A stretch of DNA of 64,000 nt from Amycolatopsis lexingtonensis (GTDB lineage: Bacteria; Actinomycetota; Actinomycetes; Mycobacteriales; Pseudonocardiaceae), in contig NZ_JADBEG010000001.1 in NCBI RefSeq assembly GCF_014873755.1, positions 7,538,501 through 7,602,500 on the forward strand, written 5' to 3'. The notes beneath the pieces were generated by a model that was not told the DNA's origin, did no database searches, and saw only the letters and a list, made by a program, of their open reading frames with translations. This document shows, piece by piece, positions 24,258 to 36,595 of the stretch; the first letter of the stretch is position 1; every line of letters begins with the position of its first letter. The translations under genes and the position numbers were made by a program.

Positions 24258-25433
24258 TCAGTCGATCGTGAACGGATCGTATTGAATCTGGTCCAGTGCG
24301 CTGCCCGCCACGAGCATGCGCGACACCGTCGCCCGGATCATCGACGGCGAGCCGGACACGAGGATGTCGTGGCCGGCCCAGGCGCCGTAGCGCGTGACGG
24401 CCTCGGCCAGCGTCCCCTGCTCGAACCCGGGGACGTCGCCGCCGCGCTCCACCACCGGCGAGACGGTGAGCCACGGGTTGGTGGCCGCGAGCGCGCGCAG
24501 TTCTTCGAGGTCGTAGAGGTCCTCGCGGGCCGGTCCGCCGTAGAAGAGGTGCGTCTTGGGGTTCTCGCCCCACAGCGCGAGGTGGTCGAGGATCGCGCGC
24601 AGCGGCGCGACGCCGGTCCCGCCGGCGATCATCAGCACTCCCCGTGACGCTTCGCGGTCGACCGTCAGCCTGCCGAGTGGCGGGCCGAGCCGCCAGACGT
24701 CGCCGGGCTGGGTGTGGCTGACGATGGCGCGGGAGACCCAGCCGCCGTCGACCGCGCGGACGTGGAACTCGATGCCGCCGTCCTCACGCGGCGCGTTCGC
24801 CGGGGAGAGGTAGCGCCACAGCCGTGGCCGCTGCGGCACCTCGACGCTGATGTACTGGCCGGGGTGGTAGGGCACCGGCCGCTCGGGCAGCAGCCGGACG
24901 AGGGCGAGGTCCCAGGTCAGCCGCCGGTGCTCGACCACGGTGGCCTGCCACGACGGCGGGTTCTGGTCGGCCGCGGCCGCGTCCTGCATGGCGCGCGCGG
25001 CGATCGTGAAGGCTTCGGCCCACGCCCGTTCGACCTCGGGCGTCCACTCCCGGCCGAGGTGGTTCTTGAGCGACGCCAGCAGCGCCGTCCCGACCGCTTC
25101 GTAGTGCCGCGGCACCACGCCGAACTTGCGGTGGTCGCGGCCGAGCTGGCGCAGGAACGGCGCCAGGTCGTCGGGCCGGTCCACCATCTGCACGATGTGC
25201 ACCAGCGCGCGCACCAGCCTGCCGCGCTGGATCTCCATGTTGATCGGGAAGAAGTCACGCGTGGTCGGCGCGAGGGTGAACAGCATCCCGTAGAAGAACT
25301 GCGAGATGTCCGCGATGTACGGCTCGGACTTGGCCCAGCTGTCCCGGATGAGCTTGACCATCGCGGCGACCGCGGCGGGAGCTTCGCGCGAGGTCGACGA
25401 CCGCGGGAGCGGGCTGACGGAATCGGCTGTCAT
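24258..25433 (-). CDS. Flavohaemoprotein-like globin-FAD/NAD reductase, copy 2
   Basis: This protein is also 391 residues. Its globin domain has TRDFFPINM and the proximal His in LGRDHRKFGVVPRHY, then RYLSPANAP for FAD and GGTGVAPLRAIL for NAD(P), ending YDPFTID. It probably oxidises NO or passes electrons from NAD(P)H to haem-bound oxygen in the cytoplasm. It starts at ATG 25433 and lies upstream of copy 1 on the same strand, separated by 247 bases, so each copy may have its own promoter. A divergent MarR gene starts 254 bases upstream and could regulate it. Confidence 0.88.
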   Translation of the reverse strand: MTADSVSPLPRSSTSREAPAAVAAMVKLIRDSWAKSEPYIADISQFFYGMLFTLAPTTRDFFPINMEIQRGRLVRALVHIVQMVDRPDDLAPFLRQLGRDHRKFGVVPRHYEAVGTALLASLKNHLGREWTPEVERAWAEAFTIAARAMQDAAAADQNPPSWQATVVEHRRLTWDLALVRLLPERPVPYHPGQYISVEVPQRPRLWRYLSPANAPREDGGIEFHVRAVDGGWVSRAIVSHTQPGDVWRLGPPLGRLTVDREASRGVLMIAGGTGVAPLRAILDHLALWGENPKTHLFYGGPAREDLYDLEELRALAATNPWLTVSPVVERGGDVPGFEQGTLAEAVTRYGAWAGHDILVSGSPSMIRATVSRMLVAGSALDQIQYDPFTID

Positions 25434-25659
25434 GCGCGGGTGTTCACGGGTCGGGGACCGCCTCCCGGGTCCATCGCCACTGCTGCCACCTCGTCACTCA
25501 ACGTCACCCGAACGCGCCGCGCGCTCGGCCCGTCCGCAGGGTAGCCGCCGGGCGGCCTTTTGCCCGCATTGTTGCTCCGACCGGGTGTATTTCCCCCGGT
25601 CGCGCGTGGGCGACCTCACCGGCCGGATGGTTGCCCAGAGCAAGCGTCCGGCAATAAAC

Positions 25660-25672
25660 TTGTATTGCACAA
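25660..25672. promoter_or_regulatory. TTGT-N5-ACAA inverted repeat before the marR gene
   Basis: The half-sites TTGT and ACAA (within AACTTGTATTGCACAACTA) are 15 bases from the marR ATG, overlapping the likely -10/start region. This size and shape suits a MarR dimer and suggests autorepression. Confidence 0.55.
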
Positions 25673-25687
25673 CTATAGGAGGTTCCG

Positions 25688-26173
25688 ATGGGCTTCGACG
25701 ACATCGACGACGACGTCCGGGTCGAGCTCATGCGCGAGCTGAAGACCGCTTCCCAGCTCCAGCACGCCTGGATCATGCAAGCCTGGCAGAGCGAGCCCGG
25801 GCTGCACCCGGCGGCCGCGATGCTGCTCTCGGACCTGGCGAAGAACGGCGAGGCCAGGCCGTCCGAACTGGCGAAGCGCCGGTTCGTCGACCTGTCCGTG
25901 GTGAGCAGGCAGATCGCCCAGCTTTCCGCCGCCGGGCTGATCGACCGCCGTCCCGCGCCCGAAGACGGCCGGGCGTCATTGGTGAGCGTGTCGGAAAAGG
26001 GCCGGGCCGAGCTCGCCCGCTGGCGCGCCAACTACCTCGAATTCATGGAGAAAGCGCTCGGTGGCTGGGACGACGAGCGCGTCACCGAGCTCACCGAGCG
26101 GCTCGCGGGGATGAACGCGGACCTCCGCCGCGCCCTCGGCAGCGACGAATGTCAGGCCGCCTCGGTCAAGTGA
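25688..26173 (+). CDS. MarR-family transcriptional regulator
   Basis: This 161-residue protein has the MarR winged helix (RPSELAKRRFVDLSVVSRQIAQL, wing with RRPAPEDGRASLVSV). ATG 25688 has a strong AGGAGG 6 bases upstream, and a short inverted repeat just before that looks like its own operator. Neighbours are the divergent globin-reductase gene and, 100 bases downstream, an MFS transporter. Either could be its target; MarR-MFS pairs are common. Confidence 0.92.
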   Translation: MGFDDIDDDVRVELMRELKTASQLQHAWIMQAWQSEPGLHPAAAMLLSDLAKNGEARPSELAKRRFVDLSVVSRQIAQLSAAGLIDRRPAPEDGRASLVSVSEKGRAELARWRANYLEFMEKALGGWDDERVTELTERLAGMNADLRRALGSDECQAASVK

Positions 26174-26273
26174 CGCGGCGCCTTCGGAGAGCCACCCGCA
26201 GTGGACTTTCGCGGGCCGGAAAGTCTCCGTTCGGGCCTGACCGGCCGGCGATTTCCGGGGTTACCTTCGGTGG

Positions 26274-27461
26274 GTGACGCATAGCCGGGTCGCACTGCTG
26301 TGCGCGCTGGGGATCGACAACTTCGGTTCGGGTCTGTTCCTCCCGCTGGCCCTGGTCTACGTGACCCGGGTGGTCGGGGTGCCCCTCGTCGTGGCGGGCA
26401 CGGCGGTCACCTTCGGCACCATCGGCGGCCTCGTCGTGCCGCCGCTCGCCGGACGGCTCGTCGACCGCGTCGGGCCGCGCACGGTGGTGATCGGCGCCCA
26501 GCTGCTCCAGGCGGCGGGGGCGGGCGCGTACCTCGTCGCCGACGGCCCGGGCCCGGTGGTGGTCGCGGCGGTGCTGCTCGCGACCGGGCAGCAGTTGTTC
26601 TACAGCTCCCTGTTCGTGCTCATCGCCGACGTCGCGGGCGACGTCCCGAAAGATCGGCCGTTCGCCGAAGTGGGGATGGTGCGGGCCGGCTGCTTCGGCC
26701 TCGGTGGTCTCACGGCGGGTGCGCTGCTGACGTGGGCCGGCATGTCGGGGTACCGCATCGCGGTCGCACTGGACGCGCTGACGTTCTGCGTGGCGGCTGT
26801 GATCCTGCTGTTCTTCGTCCGGCTGGCGCGCCCGGCCAAGGGGCACGCCGAGCGGCCGGTCCGGGTGCTCCGGAACCGGCCGTACCTCGCGCTGATCCTC
26901 TTCAGCGGGCTCTTCGGGCTGTCGCTCGACTTCTTCCTGATCGGCATGCCGGTGTTCGTGCTCGACCGGCTGCACGGCCCGGCCTGGCTGCCCGGCGCGA
27001 TCCTCGCCCTGCTGACCGTGCTGACCAGCGTCGGCGGCACGACCGCGCTGCGCCTCACCTCGCGGCTGACGCGGATCGCGGCGATGCGCGTGGGTTCGGC
27101 GCTGTTCGCCGCGTGGTGCCTGGTCAGCCTCGGCGTGCTGCTGGTGCCCGCCGGCTGGCAGGTGATCTACCTGCTGGCGTCGACGCTGGTGTTCGCCGCC
27201 GGCGACCTGGTCTTCGGGCCGCGCTCGGGGGCGCTGGCCGAGGCGGCGGCACCTCCGGTGGCCCGCGGCCGTTATCTGGCTGCCTACCAGTACGCGTTCA
27301 CCGTGGCGCAGGTGATCGCGCCGGTCGTGGTGGCGTTGTTTTCGGTGGCCGACTGGTTACCCTGGGTGCTGGTCGGGACGTGCGCCGGGCTCGCCGTGGC
27401 CGGGCTCGGAACGTTGGGTTCGCGGCTGCCGGCGAGCGCCGTGGCACCGGGTCAGAGTTGA
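26274..27461 (+). CDS. MFS transporter (12 TM)
   Basis: This 395-residue protein shows the 12-helix MFS pattern with the cytoplasmic motif [15 protein letters not shown] after helix 2 and [21 protein letters not shown] late in the protein. It resembles proton-driven drug exporters of the DHA1 type. GTG 26274 follows TACCTT by 6 bases, implying a leaderless transcript. The stop codon lies inside the HspR repeat upstream of clpB. The substrate is unknown. Confidence 0.88.
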   Translation: MTHSRVALLCALGIDNFGSGLFLPLALVYVTRVVGVPLVVAGTAVTFGTIGGLVVPPLAGRLVDRVGPRTVVIGAQLLQAAGAGAYLVADGPGPVVVAAVLLATGQQLFYSSLFVLIADVAGDVPKDRPFAEVGMVRAGCFGLGGLTAGALLTWAGMSGYRIAVALDALTFCVAAVILLFFVRLARPAKGHAERPVRVLRNRPYLALILFSGLFGLSLDFFLIGMPVFVLDRLHGPAWLPGAILALLTVLTSVGGTTALRLTSRLTRIAAMRVGSALFAAWCLVSLGVLLVPAGWQVIYLLASTLVFAAGDLVFGPRSGALAEAAAPPVARGRYLAAYQYAFTVAQVIAPVVVALFSVADWLPWVLVGTCAGLAVAGLGTLGSRLPASAVAPGQS

Positions 27462-27477
27462 GCGGAACAGACTCAAG
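27457..27477. promoter_or_regulatory. HAIR element (HspR operator) of clpB
   Basis: GTTGAGC-N7-ACTCAAG matches the HspR repeat CTTGAGT-N7-ACTCAAG at 12 of 14 positions. It overlaps the end of the MFS gene and lies about 82 bases before clpB. It is nearly the same as element 1 of the dnaK operon. Confidence 0.88.
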
Positions 27478-27558
27478 TTTTCGTGCGTTAGAGATAGTGA
27501 CGGGTCATGGTCAGGCCGGTCACCAGGACTTTTCGAGTTATCGAGCATGAGGTGAGGG

Positions 27559-30153
<2,595 letters not shown>

Positions 30154-30156
30154 AAT

Positions 30157-30207
30157 CCGTGAAGGCCTCCTTACCGGCTTTTTTGCCCGGGAAGGAGGCC
30201 TTCACGG
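30157..30207 (+). terminator. clpB terminator, member of a repeated hairpin family
   Basis: CCGTGAAGGCCTCCTT (30157-30172) and its exact complement (30192-30207) form a 16-bp stem with a T-rich 19-base loop, starting 4 bases after the clpB stop. The same sequence recurs at 55051-55132, so it belongs to a dispersed family. Confidence 0.85.
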
Positions 30208-30330
30208 CGTTTCGCGGGCGTCCACAGTAGAGACTTGTCGACTTGTGGAGGGGGAATTGGTCCGAACGGGCCCGGCGACACGGGTACCGGCCCTCAGCTC
30301 TTCGGCCTAGCAGGCGATACCCTGCACGTC

Positions 30331-31086
30331 GTGGGTATTCCGGCGTGGATCTGGTTCGTCATCGCGGCCGTCGCCCTGGTGGCGGGCCTCGGGCTGCTCG
30401 CGGCCGACCGGGCGAAGGAGGGCTCGCGCAACCGCGAGCGCATGCGCTGGGCGCAGTTGCGCGGCTGGCAGTTCGTCGAGGAGGACGAACGGCTGCCGCA
30501 GCAGTGGTCCGGCGGCGCGATCGGCTACTTCGGCGCGGACGCCGCCGTCAACGTGGTCGCGGGCTCGACCTTCACCTCCGACGGCCGCCGCCCGGTGTTC
30601 ATCTTCGACATCGAGTCCGAGGGGCAGATCCCCGCGGTCGTCGTCGCCGTGCGCTGCAACAAGAAGCACCGGATCCCGATCGAGATGTGGCTGTCCAGTG
30701 TGCCCTTCCAGCGCGCCGACATGCCGGAGATGCTCGGCCCGATCGGCTCGCGCTACGCCTTCGCGGACGACGCCGACGGCGCCCGCGTCGTGATCACCCA
30801 GGAGCTCGTCGACGCCGCGGACCAGCTCGGCGGCGACGTCGGCGTGGCGTGGCTGGAGAACGAGTGGGTGCTCGCCAGCGTCGTCCCGACCGCCGGGCCC
30901 TCGCGGCTCGAGCGGCTGCTGCGCGACCTCGGCGAGATCGCGGACATCGTCGACCCGTTCGACGAGGACTACGACGCGGGCCGCCACCAGGCGAGCGCGC
31001 CGATCCCGTCCATCGGGGGCAACCCGCCCACCCCGGCCGCCGGGACGCCGGTCCAGCAGCCGCCCGCGGACCCGCCGCAGGACTAG
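30331..31086 (+). CDS. Membrane-anchored hypothetical protein
   Basis: This 251-residue protein has one N-terminal membrane helix (IPAWIWFVIAAVALVAGLGLLAADR), a soluble domain of about 170 residues (WAQLRGWQFVEEDERLPQQW onward) and a proline-rich tail. I do not recognise a named domain; similar proteins occur next to clpB in related actinomycetes as far as I recall. GTG 30331 was chosen because TACCCT lies 7 bases upstream (leaderless pattern) and because it places the helix at the start. A TTG at 30235 would extend the frame by 32 residues with no support. Confidence 0.65.
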   Translation: MGIPAWIWFVIAAVALVAGLGLLAADRAKEGSRNRERMRWAQLRGWQFVEEDERLPQQWSGGAIGYFGADAAVNVVAGSTFTSDGRRPVFIFDIESEGQIPAVVVAVRCNKKHRIPIEMWLSSVPFQRADMPEMLGPIGSRYAFADDADGARVVITQELVDAADQLGGDVGVAWLENEWVLASVVPTAGPSRLERLLRDLGEIADIVDPFDEDYDAGRHQASAPIPSIGGNPPTPAAGTPVQQPPADPPQD

Positions 31087-31090
31087 GGGT

Positions 31091-31912
31091 TCAGAGCGGG
31101 CGGTCGAACAGGCTGCCCGAGAACGACGGGGTGAGGGTGCCGCGCACCGAGGCTGTTCCGCCCTGGACGCGAACGACGTGGTCGAGGCCGAGGTCGCCGC
31201 TGATCGAGCCGGACGAAAGGTCGTGGGACGCCTTCACCAGGCCCTCGGCCGGGCCGAGCTGACCACCCAGCTCGTGCTGCTGGCCGAGGTCCAGGTCGCC
31301 GGCGAACTGCCCGCTCGCGTGCTGCTCCGACGACGTCCCGACCGCGCCGAACCGGCCGAGGTCGACGGCCTGCCCGGAGGACCGGCGCACGGCGAGCCCG
31401 CCGGTGAGGTCGCCGGCGAACCGTCCCGTGGGGCTCAGCCCGCTGTCGACCTGCTCGGCGTGTTCGCTCAGCACGTCGACGCCGTTGCCCAGCCAGACGC
31501 CGTGGTGCGCGCTGTCGCCCGTGCCGAGCCGGGCGGGCGCGGTCGAGCCGGCCAGGCGCTGCTCGTCGCCGGCGATCGCGGTGACCTGGCCGACCCGCAG
31601 GTCCTGGCGGCCGGCCCGGCTCGCGAAGGCCCCGGACGGCGCGGCGCCCGCGGCCTCGCCGAGGTCGGTGAGGACCCGGGCTTCGCCGACCTGCTTGCCG
31701 AAGACGTCGCGGCGGGACGCGGTGAGGCCGTCTCCGTCGAGCCGGCCGGCGTGCTGGTGGTCGACGGGCAGTGAGGTGCCGTCCAGCGGGAGGGTGATGT
31801 CGGTGGGACTCGCCAGCGCCGCCGCGGGGGCCGCGAAGAGCAGTGCGACGGGCGCCGCACCGGCGGCGACCTTGGGCAGGTAGCCGCTTTTCCGCTTGCT
31901 GTGCTTACCCAT
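31091..31912 (-). CDS. Secreted hypothetical protein
   Basis: This 273-residue protein has a signal peptide ([21 protein letters not shown], hydrophobic [11 protein letters not shown]). The long polar mature region is rich in Gly, Asp, His and Ser, with [19 protein letters not shown] and [12 protein letters not shown] repeats; these suggest an extended or beta-repeat fold. No cysteine pairs, anchor or catalytic motif is visible. It is convergent with the preceding membrane-protein gene, 4 bases apart, and divergent from an SDR gene. The function is unknown. Confidence 0.65.
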   Translation of the reverse strand: MGKHSKRKSGYLPKVAAGAAPVALLFAAPAAALASPTDITLPLDGTSLPVDHQHAGRLDGDGLTASRRDVFGKQVGEARVLTDLGEAAGAAPSGAFASRAGRQDLRVGQVTAIAGDEQRLAGSTAPARLGTGDSAHHGVWLGNGVDVLSEHAEQVDSGLSPTGRFAGDLTGGLAVRRSSGQAVDLGRFGAVGTSSEQHASGQFAGDLDLGQQHELGGQLGPAEGLVKASHDLSSGSISGDLGLDHVVRVQGGTASVRGTLTPSFSGSLFDRPL

Positions 31913-31982
31913 GCGCCGGACGATACTTCGCCGTCGAATCGATCGCATCTCAGGCTCTGACCAGCGGGTATGGTTCACCCAC

Positions 31983-32741
31983 ATGACCACCACCGCCGTG
32001 ATCACCGGAGCCACCGCGGGCATCGGCGCGCAGTTCGCGCGCACGCTCGCCGCCGAGAAGTACGACCTGGTGCTCGTCGCCCGCGATGCCGCGCGACTGG
32101 ACGCGTATGCCGCCGAACTGCGGGAAAAGCACGGTGTCGCCGTCGAAGTGCTGCCCGCCGATCTGTCCGAAGTGGAGGGACGCACCGCGGTCGAGGAGCG
32201 GCTCGCCGCCGGGCCGGTCGACCTGCTGGTGAACAACGCCGGGTTCGGGCTGAACGGCGACTTCTGGACCATTCCGCCGGACGCGCTGCAGCGCCAGCTC
32301 GACGTCAACGTCACCGCCGTGCTGCGGCTCACGCGGGCGGTGCTGCCCGGCATGATCGAACGCGGCCACGGCGACATCATCCAGGTCAGCAGCGTGGCGG
32401 GGTTCTTCAGCGGCCGCGGTTCGACGTACACGGCCAGCAAGAACTGGGTCACGTCGTTCACCGAGGGCATCGCCGCTTCGCTGCCCAAGGGCATCCGGAT
32501 GATGGCGCTCTGCCCCGGGTTCACGGCGACCGAGTTCCACGAGCGGGCCGGCATCGGCAAGCCCGGGCCGAAGATCGCCTGGCTGGGTGTCGAACAAGTG
32601 GTCGGCGAAGCGCTCGCGGACCTGCGTCGCGGCAAGGTGATCTCGGTGCCGAGCCTGCAGTACAAGGCCGTCGTCGCGATCGGCGGCCTGCTGCCGCGCG
32701 CGGTGCTGCGCCGGATCAGCGGCGGCCGCGGCCGAACCTGA
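31983..32741 (+). CDS. SDR-family oxidoreductase
   Basis: This 252-residue short-chain dehydrogenase has the cofactor motif [18 protein letters not shown], the catalytic Ser in QVSSVAG and YTASKNW (YxxxK). The sequence resembles DltE/YbbO-like SDRs that reduce ketones or acyl groups; the substrate is unknown. The ATG at 31983 follows a TATGGT box by 8 bases with no ribosome binding site, so the transcript may be leaderless. It appears independent of the following ABC genes, which have their own promoter. Confidence 0.92.
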   Translation: MTTTAVITGATAGIGAQFARTLAAEKYDLVLVARDAARLDAYAAELREKHGVAVEVLPADLSEVEGRTAVEERLAAGPVDLLVNNAGFGLNGDFWTIPPDALQRQLDVNVTAVLRLTRAVLPGMIERGHGDIIQVSSVAGFFSGRGSTYTASKNWVTSFTEGIAASLPKGIRMMALCPGFTATEFHERAGIGKPGPKIAWLGVEQVVGEALADLRRGKVISVPSLQYKAVVAIGGLLPRAVLRRISGGRGRT

Positions 32742-32816
32742 GTAGGGCTGTCCCCACCTCGAAGAGGCGCGTGCGCACCAGGGTGGTCCGGGGGCTGCCT
32801 CAATAGCGTTTTCCCC

Positions 32817-33551
32817 ATGACGACTGAGGCGGTTCGGCTCGAGGCCGTGCGCAAGGAGTACCGCGGCGTGGCCGCGCTGGACGGGGTCTCGATCTCCTTC
32901 CCGCGCGGCGGTTTCACGGCGGTGATGGGCCCGTCCGGTTCGGGCAAGAGCACGTTCCTGCACTGCGCGGCGGGCCTCGACCGGCCGACGTCGGGCCGCG
33001 TCGTGCTCGACGGCCAGGACCTCGACGGCAAGAGCGAGACCTACCTGACGAAGCTCCGGCGCGACCGCGTCGGGTTCGTCTTCCAGGCGTTCAACCTGCT
33101 GCCGGCGCTGACGGTCGAGCAGAACGTCGTGCTGCCGCTGCAGCTGGCCGGGAAACGCCCGGACAAGCGGCTGGTGGCGCGGATCCTCGCGCACGTCGGG
33201 CTGGACGGCCGCCGCAAGCACCTGCCGGGTCAGCTCTCCGGCGGGCAGCAGCAGCGCGTCGCGATCGCGCGCGCCCTGGTCGCCGACCCGGCCGTGCTGT
33301 TCGCCGACGAGCCGACCGGCGCGCTCGACACCCGGACCGCCGCCGACGTCCTCGGCCTGCTGCGCGACTCCGTCTCCTCGTCCGGCCAGACGGTGATCAT
33401 GGTGACGCACGACCCGGTCGCCGCGTCCTACGCCGACGAGGTCGTGTTCCTGGCCGACGGCCGGATCGCCGGACGCCTCGCGCGGCCGACCGCGGAAGCC
33501 GTCGCCGAGCGGATGACCCACCTCGGCGCGTGGGGCCGGGTGGCGGCGTGA
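32817..33551 (+). CDS. ABC exporter ATP-binding protein (MacB/LolD type)
   Basis: This 244-residue ATPase has Walker A (GPSGSGKST), the Q-loop, signature LSGGQQQRVAIARAL, Walker B (VLFADEPTGALD) and H-loop (MVTHD). It pairs with the FtsX-type permease that follows; the stop and start overlap by one base (TGATG). Such pairs act as mechanotransducers that export lipids, peptides or antibiotics. The ATG follows TAGCGT by 7 bases, indicating a leaderless transcript. Confidence 0.95.
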   Translation: MTTEAVRLEAVRKEYRGVAALDGVSISFPRGGFTAVMGPSGSGKSTFLHCAAGLDRPTSGRVVLDGQDLDGKSETYLTKLRRDRVGFVFQAFNLLPALTVEQNVVLPLQLAGKRPDKRLVARILAHVGLDGRRKHLPGQLSGGQQQRVAIARALVADPAVLFADEPTGALDTRTAADVLGLLRDSVSSSGQTVIMVTHDPVAASYADEVVFLADGRIAGRLARPTAEAVAERMTHLGAWGRVAA

Positions 33552-35998
33552 TGTTCTCCCTCGCGATGCGGACGCTGCGCCTGCGCAAGGGCGGCTTCCT
33601 GGCGACGTTCGTCGCCGTGTTCTTCGGCGCGCTGATCGTTTCGGCGTGCGGTGGCCTGATGGAGTCGGGCATCCGGTCGGAGACGCCGGTGCAGCGGCTG
33701 GCCGCCGCGCCGATCATCGTCGGCGGGCAGCAGACGCTCAAGCTGCCGAAGGACGACCCGGCGACCCTCGACGCGGATGACAAGCACAAGTTCGAGAACG
33801 CGACCCTGCCCGAGCGCGTCCGGCTCGACGCGGCGCTGGCCGGGCGCCTGCGCGCGGTCCCCGGCGTCACCGACGTCGTCGGCGAGGTCAGCTTCCCGGC
33901 GCAGATCGGCGCGGCGAGCGCGCTGGGCCACGCCTGGGATTCCGCCGTGCTGACGCCGTACACGCTGAAGGGCGACGCGCCGAAGCCGGGCGAAGTCGTC
34001 GTCGACGCCGGGCTGGGGCTCGCCGCCGGGGACACGCTGCCGATCGCGGCGCACGGGACCGTCGGCCAGTACCGCGTCTCCGGGATCGCCGAGGCACCGC
34101 AGGCCATGCGCGACTCCGCGGTGTTCTTCGCGCCTTCGGACGCGGACCGGCTCTCCGGCCACCCTGGGCGCTTCGACACCATCGGTGTCTTCGGCGGCGA
34201 CGTCGCCGCGGTGACCGCGGCCGTCGGGGACGCCGGGGTCGTGACGACCGGCGTCGACCGCGGTGTGCTGGAGTTCCCCGAGGTCGGCAAGAGCGGCGAG
34301 GACCTGATCGTGCTGGCCGCGGTGTCGGGCGGGCTGTCCGCGATGGTCATGGTGTTCGTCGTCGCGGGCACGCTCACGCTGTCGACCCAGCAGCGCCAGC
34401 GCGAACTCGCGTTGCTGCGCGCGATCGGCACGACCCCGCGCCAGCTGCGGCGGATGGTGCTCGGCGAGGCGCTCGTCGTCGGCCTGCTCGCGGTGGCCGC
34501 CGCGGTCGTGCTCGGCCCGGTGCTCGGGAACTGGCTGTTCGGCCGGCTCGCGGACAACCACGTCGTGCCGGACGTGCTGCGGTTCGAGCAGGGCTGGATC
34601 CCGGCGATCGTCGCGGCGGGCGCGTCGCTGCTGGCCGTCGTGGCCGCGGCCGTCGTGGCCGGACGGCGGGCGTCGAAGGTCCGCCCGACCGAAGCGCTCG
34701 CCGAAGCCGCCGTCGAGCGGCGCTGGCTGACGCCGATCCGGCTGGTCACCGCGCTCCTCTGCTTCGCCGGCGGGACGGCGCTGGCCATCGTCACGGTCGC
34801 CGTGATGACCGGCCCGGTCGCGGCCAGCACGGCGGGCCCGGCGGTGATGCTGTGGGCGTTCGGCCTGGCGGCGATCAGCCCCGGCGTGACGAAGCTGATG
34901 GCGTCCCTGCTGCGCTGGCCGGTGCGGGTGATCACCGGGGTCAACGGCCGGGTCGCGCTGCTGAACACCCGCGTCGGCGCGGTGCGCACGGCGGGCGCGG
35001 TCACCCCGATCATGCTCGCGGTCGGCATCGCGACCGCCAACATCTACCTGCAGACCACCCAGGAAGCCGTCTCGAACCAGGCGTACACCGAGGACCTGCG
35101 CGCGGACGCGGTCGTCGCCGCGCCGAGCGGGCTCGACCCGTCGGTGCTGGGCCGGGTGCGCTCGACGCCGGGGGTCGCGAGCGCGTCGGAGTACGTCACG
35201 AGCACGGTGTTCATCGAGAAGCCGTTCGACTCCGGTCAGGGCGACGACGGCTGGCCCGTGCTCGGCGTCAGCGAGCTGACCGGGAACGCCGTCGAGGTGC
35301 CTGCGACGCTCGGCCGCCAGGTCGGCGACACGCTGTCGCTGCGGCTCGGCGACGGCGCGCCGGTGGACGTGCGGGTGGCCGCGGTCGTGAGCCAGCGCGC
35401 CGGGTTCGAGAAGCTCGTGCTGCCCGCCGGGCTGCTGGCTCCGCACACGACGATCGGGCTCGCGCCCCAGCTGCTGGTCCGCGCCGCCGACGGTGTCGAC
35501 CCGGCGACGCTGACCGCACGCCTTCGCGAAGCGACCGCCGGGTCACCGGTGTTCGTCGGCGACCGGGCGACCCTGATCGCGGCGCACGCGAAGGGCAACG
35601 AGGTCGGTGCCTGGGTCAACTACCTGCTCGTCGGCATGATCATCGCGTACACGGTCATTTCGGTGGTGAACACGCTGGTGATGGCGACTTCGCGCCGGCG
35701 GCGTGAGTTCGGGCTGCAGCGGCTGAGCGGGTTCACCCGCGGCCAGGTGCTGCGCATGGCCGGCATCGAAGGCGGGCTGATCGCCACCATCGCCGTGCTG
35801 CTGGGGACGGCGACCGCGGCCGGCGCGATCGTGCCGTTCTGCCTCGTGGTGAGCGGCTCGGTGCTGCCGACCGGACCGCTCGCGGTCTACCTGGTGGTGC
35901 TCGCGATCGCCGTGGTGCTCTCGCTCGTCGCGATCCTCGTCCCGGCCTGGGCGGCGACGCGCGGGCGTGCGGTCGACGCCACATCGATCGGGGAGTGA
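33551..35998 (+). CDS. FtsX-like ABC exporter permease
   Basis: This 815-residue membrane protein contains two FtsX-like permease regions (around residues 250-370 and 690-810), each with three or four helices, plus two large extracellular loops. The first helix is at about residues 17-38 (FLATFVAVFFGALIVSACGG). It forms a complex with the ATPase immediately upstream. The arrangement resembles actinobacterial macrolide- or lantibiotic-exporter-type permeases, but no sensor kinase or regulator adjoins to suggest the substrate. Confidence 0.92.
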   Translation: MFSLAMRTLRLRKGGFLATFVAVFFGALIVSACGGLMESGIRSETPVQRLAAAPIIVGGQQTLKLPKDDPATLDADDKHKFENATLPERVRLDAALAGRLRAVPGVTDVVGEVSFPAQIGAASALGHAWDSAVLTPYTLKGDAPKPGEVVVDAGLGLAAGDTLPIAAHGTVGQYRVSGIAEAPQAMRDSAVFFAPSDADRLSGHPGRFDTIGVFGGDVAAVTAAVGDAGVVTTGVDRGVLEFPEVGKSGEDLIVLAAVSGGLSAMVMVFVVAGTLTLSTQQRQRELALLRAIGTTPRQLRRMVLGEALVVGLLAVAAAVVLGPVLGNWLFGRLADNHVVPDVLRFEQGWIPAIVAAGASLLAVVAAAVVAGRRASKVRPTEALAEAAVERRWLTPIRLVTALLCFAGGTALAIVTVAVMTGPVAASTAGPAVMLWAFGLAAISPGVTKLMASLLRWPVRVITGVNGRVALLNTRVGAVRTAGAVTPIMLAVGIATANIYLQTTQEAVSNQAYTEDLRADAVVAAPSGLDPSVLGRVRSTPGVASASEYVTSTVFIEKPFDSGQGDDGWPVLGVSELTGNAVEVPATLGRQVGDTLSLRLGDGAPVDVRVAAVVSQRAGFEKLVLPAGLLAPHTTIGLAPQLLVRAADGVDPATLTARLREATAGSPVFVGDRATLIAAHAKGNEVGAWVNYLLVGMIIAYTVISVVNTLVMATSRRRREFGLQRLSGFTRGQVLRMAGIEGGLIATIAVLLGTATAAGAIVPFCLVVSGSVLPTGPLAVYLVVLAIAVVLSLVAILVPAWAATRGRAVDATSIGE

Positions 35999-36025
35999 GA
36001 ACGGGCGTGTGTAAGACTCTCGGCC

Positions 36026-36589
36026 GTGGCGAACCCCGGGTTGGATCAAGCGGCGAAACTCGAACTGGCCAGGCTGGTCACCGATCTTTCCGTGGTGCAC
36101 GGAAAAGTGACCCTGGCGTCCGGCAAGGAAGCCGACTACTACATCGATCTCCGGCGGGCGACGCTGCACCACGCGGCCGCGCCGCTGATCGGCAAGCTCC
36201 TGCGCCAGCTGACGGCGGACTGGGACTACGTGGCGGCCGGCGGCCTCACCCTCGGCGCCGACCCGGTCGCGCTGGCGATGCTGCACTCGGCGGCCACCGA
36301 CGGCGTCGTGCTGGACGCCTTCGTGGTCCGCAAGTCGGTCAAGGAACACGGCATGCAGCGCCGCATCGAGGGCATGGAGGTCCGCGGCCAGCGCGTGCTG
36401 GCGGTCGAGGACACCTCCACCACCGGCGGCAGCGTGCTCGAAGCCGTCGCGGCCCTGCGTGAGGCGGGCGCGACCGTGATCGGCGTGGTGACGGTGGTCG
36501 ACCGCGACACCGGCGCGCGCGAGGCCATCGAGAAGGAAGGCCTCGAGTACCGGTACATCCTCGGGCTGGACGACCTCGGGCTGAACTGA
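36026..36589 (+). CDS. pyrE: Orotate phosphoribosyltransferase
   Basis: This 187-residue enzyme carries the PRPP-binding motif VLAVEDTSTTGGS and the N-terminal FASGKxxxYYIDLR-like stretch (LASGKEADYYIDLRR). It makes orotidine monophosphate from orotate and PRPP in pyrimidine synthesis. It starts at GTG 36026, 27 bases after the permease gene, and ends before a strong terminator. Other pyr genes are not nearby, which is normal for actinomycetes. Confidence 0.97.
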   Translation: MANPGLDQAAKLELARLVTDLSVVHGKVTLASGKEADYYIDLRRATLHHAAAPLIGKLLRQLTADWDYVAAGGLTLGADPVALAMLHSAATDGVVLDAFVVRKSVKEHGMQRRIEGMEVRGQRVLAVEDTSTTGGSVLEAVAALREAGATVIGVVTVVDRDTGAREAIEKEGLEYRYILGLDDLGLN

Positions 36590-36595
36590 CGCCCG

